A stretch of 19,476 bases of DNA from Desulfobulbus sp. (GTDB lineage Bacteria > Desulfobacterota > Desulfobulbia > Desulfobulbales > Desulfobulbaceae). The stretch spans positions 1 through 19,476 of the forward strand of contig DRKH01000251.1 in assembly GCA_011051825.1 (NCBI GenBank), in the 5' to 3' direction. The notes beneath the pieces were generated by a model. That model ran no database searches, was not told the origin of the DNA, and saw only the letters and a list, made by a program, of their open reading frames with translations. Below are positions 15,194 through 19,476 of the stretch, one piece after another (position 1 is the first letter of the stretch; each line of letters starts with the position of its first letter). Both the position numbers and the translations under genes were made by a program.

Positions 15194-15826
15194 TCAACGG
15201 GTTGAACTCCTGACCGGATTCAGCTGCCAGCCGGCTTCGCCTCCGAAGAGCTGGTATTCCAGGATACGGATGCCGCCGGTGGGACTGGCATTGCTGTCGT
15301 CCCGGTGATAAACCGGAAAACTCCGAACCAGGGCACCTGTAATCACCTTGAATCGGTCATGGCCCATGTATCCTTTCGAGTTTTCCGGATCATCCTCCAG
15401 CGGCGACAGGTATATTTCGCTGAGCGATTTTTTTTTGTTAGCGCTGTAGGCAACCAGAGTCCCGTAGCTTCCGCTGCCGGCCGAGTTGACAAAGACGTAA
15501 ATCTCCGGTGAACCATCACTGTTGAGATCGGCAACCTCCACCCCGGTTACGGAGCCGTCAATTTCTCTTGTGATGACCGAAGTATCTCTTTCCAGGCCCG
15601 TGGGAACAATGGTCAGGGTGTTGAGTGAACCCTGATTGGAACAAAGCACATGGAAGGCAATGCCGTCCAGGCTGAGTACCTTGTCAACCCCTCCTCCCGG
15701 CTCGGCGGCCCGGTTTATACCGGGGAACAACAGCAATGCCAGCAACCAGATCTGCAGAGCCGTCGGGACAGTCCATCTGAACAATCGCCTGTCCGCTCCC
15801 CGGTGTAACGATGGCCGTTGCATCAT
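15194..15826 (-). CDS. PliI-like periplasmic lysozyme inhibitor (full-length copy)
   Basis: A 210-residue exported protein. An Arg-rich N-terminus and a hydrophobic stretch (LQIWLLALLLFPGI) are followed by a likely signal-peptidase site at NRAA. The mature part has DLNSDGSPEIYVFV, SAGSGSYGTLVAYS and KGYMGHDRF, followed by FPVYHRDDSN and PTGG. These features recall the periplasmic inhibitor of invertebrate-type lysozyme (PliI). In that family a Ser and a Tyr three residues apart in an SGxY loop block the lysozyme active site, and GSGSYG fits. Identification is from memory of the motif and should be treated as probable. The start overlaps the stop of the upstream lipoprotein gene (ATGA), so the two are translationally coupled. 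The first 128 codons are duplicated at 17311-17694. Confidence 0.7.
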   Translation of the reverse strand: MMQRPSLHRGADRRLFRWTVPTALQIWLLALLLFPGINRAAEPGGGVDKVLSLDGIAFHVLCSNQGSLNTLTIVPTGLERDTSVITREIDGSVTGVEVADLNSDGSPEIYVFVNSAGSGSYGTLVAYSANKKKSLSEIYLSPLEDDPENSKGYMGHDRFKVITGALVRSFPVYHRDDSNASPTGGIRILEYQLFGGEAGWQLNPVRSSTR

Positions 15827-16119
15827 TTCATGGCCTCTTTAGCCTCATGGGCAGCATCTTCCGCAGCCTTTACGGCATCATGACCCATTTTTTTGCCTGC
15901 TTCCACTCCCTCTTGTGCAGCTTCTTTTGATGCCTCGGCCACATCATGGGCCGCTTTTTTTGAAGCTTCAGCAGCCTTATGCATTGACTCTTTAGCCTTG
16001 TCGGCAGCGCTCTCCGGTTCATTGCTGCAACCGGTCACGCCGATCATCATCAGGGCAAAGGCACCTATGATAAAGATCCGACTGACTGTACGAATGTGTT
16101 TGTGTATGTCCTGTTTCAT
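15823..16119 (-). CDS. Small Ala/Lys/Glu-rich lipoprotein
   Basis: A 98-residue putative lipoprotein. A signal peptide with a basic start (MKQDIHKHIRTVSR) and a hydrophobic core ends in lipobox VTGC, with lipidation at Cys31. The mature 68 residues are nearly all helix-forming A, K, E, D and H in an 11-residue-like pattern (KAAEASKKAAHDVAEASKEA), similar in style to Lpp- or LEA-like helices. It has good start context (GGGGAGAAT before ATG). Its stop codon overlaps the lysozyme-inhibitor start. The first about 20 residues (MKQDIHKHIRTVSRIFI) resemble the start of the membrane protein at 17696-18073, which precedes the truncated inhibitor copy, so the two gene pairs probably share ancestry. The function is unknown. 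Confidence 0.8.
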   Translation of the reverse strand: MKQDIHKHIRTVSRIFIIGAFALMMIGVTGCSNEPESAADKAKESMHKAAEASKKAAHDVAEASKEAAQEGVEAGKKMGHDAVKAAEDAAHEAKEAMK

Positions 16120-16263
16120 TGTATTCTCCCCTGGTGGTAAATGGTATTCAAGCCTGTTATGTCCTCAAATCCGGTTTGGATTCAACCGTCCCGCAGGCAA
16201 TTGATTTTTTTCTCAGCATCAGGTCTGGTTCCAGGACTTGACAACAGTCGTTTCCCTAAACCC

Positions 16264-16583
16264 GTAAGTGTTCACCAGCACCCCGTCTCTGTCCGATCAG
16301 GCCGGCTCACATAAGTAGGCTATCGGAGTCTCGTTCCTCGCTTACCCGGAGTCTCGCAGGTTCGCTTACCCGGAGTCTCACAGGCTCGCTTACCCGGAGT
16401 CTCACAGGCTCGCTTACCCGGAGTCTCACAGGCTCGCTTACCTGACTCGCCGGCCTGCTCGGAGTGTCTGCTTCGCTTCGCTTACCTGAACGAATCTGGG
16501 GCACGGGTAAACGCTTACCACCTCAGGATTAGTGAACTTGTTACTCTTGGTGAACGGTTACAAATATCCCGGTGAACGGTCAC
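16264..16583 (+). mobile_element. IS66-type MITE, copy 4 (expanded by tandem repeats)
   Basis: The left end is GTAAGTGTTCACCAGCACC (16264). Inner parts repeat the family plan: TCAGGCCGGCTCACATA, then CGCCGGCCTG, then a right end GGGTAAACGCTTAC (16518). A tail with further half-sites follows (GTGAACTTGTTAC to 16544, GGTGAACGGTTAC to 16561, GGTGAACGGTCAC to 16583). If the last is taken as the right end, the flanks are CTAAACCC (16256-16263) and CTAAACGC (16584-16591), 7 of 8 identical, as for an IS66-type target duplication. The middle is enlarged by a 24-bp tandem array. It sits 11 bp beyond the stop codon of the 146-residue lipoprotein gene. Confidence 0.7.
16324..16442. repeat. 24-bp tandem repeat array inside MITE copy 4
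   Basis: Five head-to-tail units start at 16324 (23 bp), 16347, 16371, 16395 and 16419 (24 bp each). Each starts CGGAGTCTC and ends TCGCTTACC. Units 3-5 are identical; units 1 and 2 have drifted. A sixth degenerate unit (CGGAGTGTCTGC...CGCTTACC) follows near 16469. The same unit occurs twice in reverse orientation inside copy 5, and as a shortened GGAGTCTGCGCTCG form in copies 1 and 2. There are no spacers, so this is not a CRISPR array. Confidence 0.9.
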
Positions 16584-16594
16584 CTAAACGCAAA

Positions 16595-17035
16595 TTATTT
16601 GCCGAGTGTCTTCAGCTGGTCAATTTCTTTCCTGCTCAGATCAGGCATGGCATCGCGGACCATGTCCCGGTCGTTCATTTTTTCCAGTCGCTGATGTTCG
16701 TCATAGGCACGCTGCCGCTCTATTCCAAGTTGCTGTTGCCGGTAATTGCTCAGCCACTCACTCTTGCATTCCTCATGACCGTCGTCCCATCCCTGTCGGT
16801 AATCGGGTGTGGAGCGGTATGCCTGCACATTCTTATGGAACAGGGAAAACATGTCGCCGGCAGCCTTCTTTCCACTACTGCAACCATCGTCAAACCCCTG
16901 GGCGTATTCCGGTGAAGCCCCCTCCTGCATGAGACGCTGGCCATCTGTTGGGCCGCAGCCTGAAAACATGAACATCAGCACTGCTGAGGTAATGAACGGT
17001 ACAATTCTTTTTATACCGGAACGTTTCTGGGCCAT
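16595..17035 (-). CDS. Lipoprotein with repeated YxxGxDDG motif
   Basis: A 146-residue putative lipoprotein with a basic start (MAQKRSGIKR), hydrophobic core and lipobox MFSGC, with lipidation at Cys27. The mature region holds two copies of one motif, EYAQGFDDGCSSGK and DYRQGWDDGHEECK, each with a Cys, which might pair. The C-terminal third is a charged helix rich in Gln, Arg and Glu, ending in DLSRKEIDQLKTLG. ATG 17035 has a good Shine-Dalgarno (GGAGAGAGG). The gene stands between two mobile repeats: copy 3 ends 34 bp upstream and copy 4 begins 11 bp after the stop. No family name is recognised. Confidence 0.82.
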   Translation of the reverse strand: MAQKRSGIKRIVPFITSAVLMFMFSGCGPTDGQRLMQEGASPEYAQGFDDGCSSGKKAAGDMFSLFHKNVQAYRSTPDYRQGWDDGHEECKSEWLSNYRQQQLGIERQRAYDEHQRLEKMNDRDMVRDAMPDLSRKEIDQLKTLGK

Positions 17036-17061
17036 ACCTCTCTCTCCTTTTTCTTTGGGAA

Positions 17062-17231
17062 AAAATATCGTAACTGTTCAGGAGCACCCCATCTCTGCAC
17101 GGTCAGGCCTGATTCACATAGGAATCACTATGGTTCACAGGCCTGACTGCACAGATATGGAGCGCTCCTAAACAGTTACAGGTGGTGGTTGGGCTAGTTC
17201 TCTGCCCCTACCTGAATAGTTACAAAATATC
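17062..17231 (+). mobile_element. IS66-type MITE, copy 3, with perfect 8-bp target duplication
   Basis: The element itself is 17070-17223 (154 bp), bounded by the direct repeat AAAATATC at 17062-17069 and 17224-17231. The left end is GTAACTGTTCAGGAGCACC. The inner inverted repeat is GGTCAGGCCTGATTCACA / TTCACAGGCCTGACTG, then a first right end CGCTCCTAAACAGTTAC, then a 44-base tail hairpin with TGGGCTAG and GCCCCTACC ending AATAGTTAC. It lacks the CGGAGTCTGCG block of copies 1 and 2 and is otherwise nearly identical to copy 1. There is no coding capacity, so it needs a transposase supplied elsewhere. GTAA ends plus 8-bp duplication are established IS66-family traits. Confidence 0.85.
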
Positions 17232-17694
17232 AACCTCTTTGGGCATTCAAATGATCTGTAGAATTGTATAGTGCCTGCGTCCGTCTTGAGATCCGGATAG
17301 AGGCGGCCTTGCTGCAGGCAACCAGAGTCCCGTAGCTTCCGCTACCGGCCGAGTTGACAAAGACATAAATCTCCGGTGAACCATCACTGTTGAGATCGGC
17401 AACCTCCACCCCGGTTACGGTGCCGTCAATTTCTCTTGTGATGACCGAAGTATCTCTTTCCAGGCCCGTGGGAACAATGGTCAGGGTGTTGAGTGAACCC
17501 TGGTTGGGACAAAGCACATGGAAGGCAATGCCGTCCAGGCTGAGTACCTTGTCAACCCCTCCTCCCGGCTCGGCGGCCCGGTTTATACCGGGGAGCAACA
17601 GCAATGCCAGCAACCAGATCTGCAGAGCCGTCGGGACAGTCCATCTGAACAATCGCCTGTCCGCTCCCCGGTGTAACGATGGCCGTTGCATCAT
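17230..17694 (-). pseudogene. Truncated duplicate of the PliI-like inhibitor gene
   Basis: A 154-codon frame. Its first about 128 codons are almost identical to the full-length gene at 15194-15826, with seven base differences over about 393 bp. After GSGSYGTLVA it switches to an unrelated 29-residue tail (CSKAASIRISRRTQALYNS...). The lost part holds GYMGHDRF, FPVY and PTGG, so the beta-sandwich would be incomplete. The product is probably non-functional, although signal peptide and SGSY loop remain. It starts 1 bp after the stop of the 125-residue membrane protein gene. Its stop codon overlaps the target duplication of MITE copy 3, but the duplication restores the original sequence there, so the MITE did not cause the truncation. 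Confidence 0.75.
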
Positions 17695-17706
17695 TTCATG
17701 GCCGCA
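17313..17706 (-). repeat. Recent segmental duplicate of 15445-15838
   Basis: These positions are offset by exactly 1868 from 15445-15838, with no insertion or deletion and seven substitutions (about 98% identity). The match ends a few bases upstream of the inhibitor start codon, after CATGGCC, and at the other end inside codons for LVAYS versus LVACS. Sequences outside are unrelated apart from the similar first codons of the preceding genes. This marks a recent duplication or gene-conversion tract. Confidence 0.85.
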
Positions 17707-18073
17707 TTTTTTTTACATTATCCCTGGTCTTGACCAAAACCCATATGGCGTAGATGCCGGTTGCCGTGCCTATCGGAACGTTGCCGAGGTTAATGGCGGC
17801 AAGGATCCAGATGCAGATTCTCGCCCAGGCCTTGCCCTTGCGGAAGGCACGCCCGGCCAGTATGTGCAGGGTACCGAACAGGCCCAGGGGAAGTAAAATA
17901 ATCAATCCGGTCAGTACTGCAGGCAGCAGGGCAATCTCTACGGTTTGGCCGTGATGACGGGCCGCTATCATGCCGACTATGCCCAGGCCCGCAGTTGCAA
18001 GCAGGTATATTATGCCCAGGACAATGAAAATTAAGCTGACCGTGGCAATATGTTTATCTATATTCTGTTTCAT
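17696..18073 (-). CDS. Small multi-pass membrane protein
   Basis: A 125-residue protein with three to four hydrophobic segments: about 12-36 (LIFIVLGIIYLLATAGLGIVG), 47-70 (LLPAVLTGLIILLPLGLFG) and 82-112, which ends in the often-seen PIGTATGIYAIWVLV. A short basic tail follows. ATG 18073 gives a start (MKQNIDKHIATVSLIFI) similar to that of the 98-residue lipoprotein. The frame is open upstream to an ATG at 18190, and that extension is encoded by the palindromic element 18102-18188, so a longer product of 164 residues is possible. The 18190 ATG lacks a clear Shine-Dalgarno. The truncated inhibitor gene follows with a 1-bp gap. The function is unknown; it looks like a generic small inner-membrane protein. 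Confidence 0.75.
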   Translation of the reverse strand: MKQNIDKHIATVSLIFIVLGIIYLLATAGLGIVGMIAARHHGQTVEIALLPAVLTGLIILLPLGLFGTLHILAGRAFRKGKAWARICIWILAAINLGNVPIGTATGIYAIWVLVKTRDNVKKMRP

Positions 18074-18101
18074 TGTGTATTGTGCCCGGCGGGCATGGAG
18101 G

Positions 18102-18188
18102 TTTATCCGAAAATAGCCCGCGAAGCATTGTTTATTCAGGCTATTTTCATCGTTCGTTGTGGCTGTGACCTGAGAATTTGGTCCAGCC
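18102..18188 (-). repeat. Second copy of the tsaD palindromic element
   Basis: About 87 bp related to 13822-13925. On the - strand the core is framed by a perfect 10-bp stem, GAAAATAGCC / GGCTATTTTC (+ strand positions about 18109-18118 and 18140-18149). It is preceded by GGTCACAGCCAC. The frame encodes QVTATTNDENSLNKQC followed by GYFRI, paralleling the tsaD insert. It lies 29 bp upstream of ATG 18073, in the leader or N-terminal extension of the membrane protein gene. Confidence 0.7.
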
Positions 18189-18257
18189 ATGCTGGTTTAT
18201 CTGTAAAGGGGGTATTTATTTAGAGCAAGTCGGATTCAATGGCCTCAATAAGGGTTT

Positions 18258-18408
18258 GTAACTATGTGTTTTCATCTACCTTAAACCTGTAACTGATCAA
18301 GGGTGCCGTAGAATCGTGCAGGCGCGACCGTGCGAAGAGGTAAGCGAGCCTGCGAGACTCCGGGTAAGCGAGCCTGCGAGACTCTGTGCGGTGCCCCTGA
18401 TCACTTAC
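18258..18408 (-). mobile_element. IS66-type MITE, copy 5 (reverse orientation, degraded)
   Basis: The main inverted repeat is GTAACTGATCAAGGGTGCC (18289) against GGTGCCCCTGATCACTTAC, ending at 18408. A tail on the left side starts with GTAACTATG at 18258 and runs into CCTGTAACTG, matching the reverse complement of the copy 1/3 tail. Two reverse-oriented 24-bp units (GGTAAGCGAGCCTGCGAG...) occupy about 18341-18388. No convincing target duplication is visible at either candidate boundary. The left boundary is therefore uncertain. Confidence 0.6.
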
Positions 18409-18426
18409 GCGGGCATAGTATCAGAA

Positions 18427-18503
18427 ATTATTGGGTTACGCTTGTTTTCATGCCGTTTCAACCTTTAAATGCAAGAAGCAACAGCAGCGTAACCCAACAA
18501 TAA
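18427..18503. repeat. Inverted repeat with GGGTTACGCT arms
   Basis: The arms ATTGGGTTACGCT (within 18427-18442) and AGCGTAACCCAA plus AATAA (18486-18503) pair across a 43-nt interior. A further GCTAACCCAACC motif follows at 18518. GGGTTACGC / GCGTAACCC palindromes of this kind are widespread short bacterial repeats. No gene is nearby that it would terminate with a T run. Confidence 0.55.
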
Positions 18504-18813
18504 CCGACAATGAATTCGCTAACCCAACCGATCTGGTTTATTTGATAACCGGGCCGGCGGGTAGGGATTTGGGGCGAGTTTAAAGTTACTGCCTGCTGTG
18601 GTTATGACCGTGGGCCTTTCTACCCTTGAACCGTTGTGTTATAGTAAGAGTGACTGGGCACAACGCCGGATGAAAAACAACAGTGAATGGCCAATGTCGT
18701 AGATATTGTATGAGCCCGTTGATTAATGGTATTTCCGCCCAGCCGGACGACGTGTTCGTTCAGCGACCTCTGCATTACACAAAAAAAAATTATCCTCGGA
18801 ATATCAACTAAAT
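18504..18813. other. Non-coding stretch without recognised content
   Basis: No open frame of substance, no hairpin with T run and no obvious repeat was found here. It is probably decayed or intergenic DNA between repeat elements. Confidence 0.4.
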
Positions 18814-18814
18814 G

Positions 18815-18860
18815 CCTGTGGTAAAAATTTTTGTATGCCTTGATTTTGAACGAAAATCCT
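18815..18860. repeat. Dispersed 45-bp repeat, copy 2
   Basis: This matches 3446-3490 from CCTGTGGTAA to GAAAATCCT with one extra base. The surrounding sequence is AT-rich and non-coding. Similarity outside these limits is weak. Confidence 0.5.
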
Positions 18861-19086
18861 CATTAATCAACAGGCTCATCTATTGAATAAAAATTATTTA
18901 TAATAAAAGAGATGCTCTTTGAAAAATCAACAAAAAAATCGAAGAGCCGATGACGGGGCTTGTTTGAATTTCATGTATACATGGACCTGCTGCAGATAGA
19001 TTTTCCTGATGACTCATAATCCTCAGCCCGAGGCAGGGGATAGCCGTCAAGCTAAGAATAAATGTCATTGGCAGAAGCAAAAAGCA
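18861..19086. other. Non-coding stretch
   Basis: Only short frames occur here; a 60-codon frame on the - strand has no start signal or recognisable domain. Nothing can be assigned. Confidence 0.4.
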
Positions 19087-19206
19087 GGGTGGGCACTGCC
19101 CACCAAAAAAAGCTGCCGAAGCCCATGCACTCTATATGGAGCAACGTCCTTCCGGCGAAGCAGCTCTTATTATTACCCACTTTCTGCTGGTGGGCGGTGC
19201 CCACCC
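19087..19206. repeat. REP/BIME-like palindromic unit (GGTGGGC..GCCCACC)
   Basis: Two GC-rich palindromes, GGGTGGGCACTGCCCACC (19087-19104) and GGTGGGCGGTGCCCACCC (19189-19206), stand in inverted orientation around an 84-nt interior. The interior has its own AGCTGC / GCAGCT arms (about 19111-19116 and 19160-19165). GGTGGGC-type palindromes are common REP sequences, often mobilised by REP-associated (RAYT) transposases. None is encoded here. Confidence 0.65.
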
Positions 19207-19317
19207 TTATACAAAACCGGTTGATCTTTTTGCCACCAATCGCCCGCAGGTAAGCGTAGACTCCGGGGGCGGGCTCTACGTGGCGCAATCGATTGATATA
19301 TCGTTGTATTCTCCTTA

Positions 19318-19476
19318 GGGCTCGCTCAACAATAACTTCGCATTCTGAGGCACACTTTGAACATTTAGAAAAGCGATCTTCAATTATGCAATCCTCGACG
19401 TAGCCCTGCTACGCCTGCGGTTGCATGCAATCAGATCACTTCTCTAAATGTCCACATTACACCTCACCTCTACGAA
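19318..19476. mobile_element. Large palindromic element, right end cut by window
   Basis: Nested inverted repeats centre near 19406. Outer arms are ACATTTAGAAAAGCGATCT (19361-19379) and AGATCACTTCTCTAAATGT (19433-19451), with two mismatches. Inner arms are GCAATC..GACGTAGC (19388-19404) and GCTACGC..GGTTGC (19408-19424), with a 3-nt loop. Weaker pairing continues outward: TTCG.A..TGAGG at 19338-19350 versus CCTCACCTCTACGAA at 19462-19476. It therefore probably runs past the window end and may start near 19318. It has no coding capacity. Confidence 0.6.

Noticed and set aside
16324..16442. Possible CRISPR array
   Set aside because: Units are directly head-to-tail with no spacers, and no cas gene is present.
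16307..16504. 65-codon - strand frame with SEPVRLRV repeats
   Set aside because: It is only the translation of the 24-bp tandem array inside MITE copy 4; there is no ribosome binding site and no sequence outside the element.
17224..17231. MITE insertion as the cause of the inhibitor truncation
   Set aside because: The frame diverges from the full-length copy near 17311, well before the MITE, and the target duplication restores the stop codon sequence that existed before insertion.
19052..19318. Short frames of 60-78 codons on both strands near the window end
   Set aside because: They lie across the REP-like palindromes and their flanks, overlap each other, and have no start signals or domains.
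19361..19451. Integron attC site
   Set aside because: The palindrome is the right size, but no GTTRRRY/RYYYAAC core pair was found at the arms and no integrase or cassette gene is present.

Overview
The window looks like chromosomal DNA from a Gram-negative bacterium. It carries lipoproteins with lipoboxes, a peptidoglycan-binding OmpA domain and a periplasmic-type lysozyme inhibitor. The gene mix (acetate kinase, glycogen branching enzyme, iron-dependent alcohol dehydrogenase, MoaA) and the load of small palindromic repeats would suit a Desulfobacterota/Desulfobulbales-like anaerobe, but that placement is inference: no marker gene here settles it.

Layout. (1) 1-1423: the right part of a palindromic mobile repeat, then ackA on the + strand. 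(2) 1530-3222, - strand: a DEAD-box RNA helicase followed by a CspA-type cold-shock protein, a plausible cold-response pair ending at a hairpin terminator. (3) 3903-9379, - strand: glgB, then a very long inner-membrane-anchored coiled-coil protein ending in thrombospondin type-3 repeats and an OmpA domain. (4) 9430-9616: a second palindromic repeat. (5) 9716-14006, - strand: a compact run tsaD, DUF2062, rsmA, DUF2062, iron alcohol dehydrogenase, mostly translation and rRNA/tRNA modification. tsaD carries an in-frame palindromic insert related to a second copy at 18102-18188. (6) 14138-15184, + strand: moaA, divergent from tsaD. (7) 15194-18190, - strand: an accessory envelope cluster with two lipoproteins, a small membrane protein, a PliI-like lysozyme inhibitor gene and a nearly identical but C-terminally truncated duplicate, separated by mobile repeats. 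(8) 18190-19476: no convincing gene, but at least four different inverted-repeat elements.

The main signal is repeat biology. At least five members of one non-autonomous element family (ends starting GTAA, nested palindromes, an extra hairpin tail) are present. One copy has a perfect 8-bp target duplication and another a 7/8 match. GTAA ends with 8-bp duplications are the known hallmark of IS66-family transposition, so these are best read as IS66-type MITEs. Some members carry an internal 24-bp tandem array. A separate palindromic element sits inside the tsaD reading frame and again in front of a membrane protein gene, open in the same reading frame, much as Rickettsia palindromic elements do.

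There is no tRNA, rRNA, CRISPR array or transposase gene in the window.
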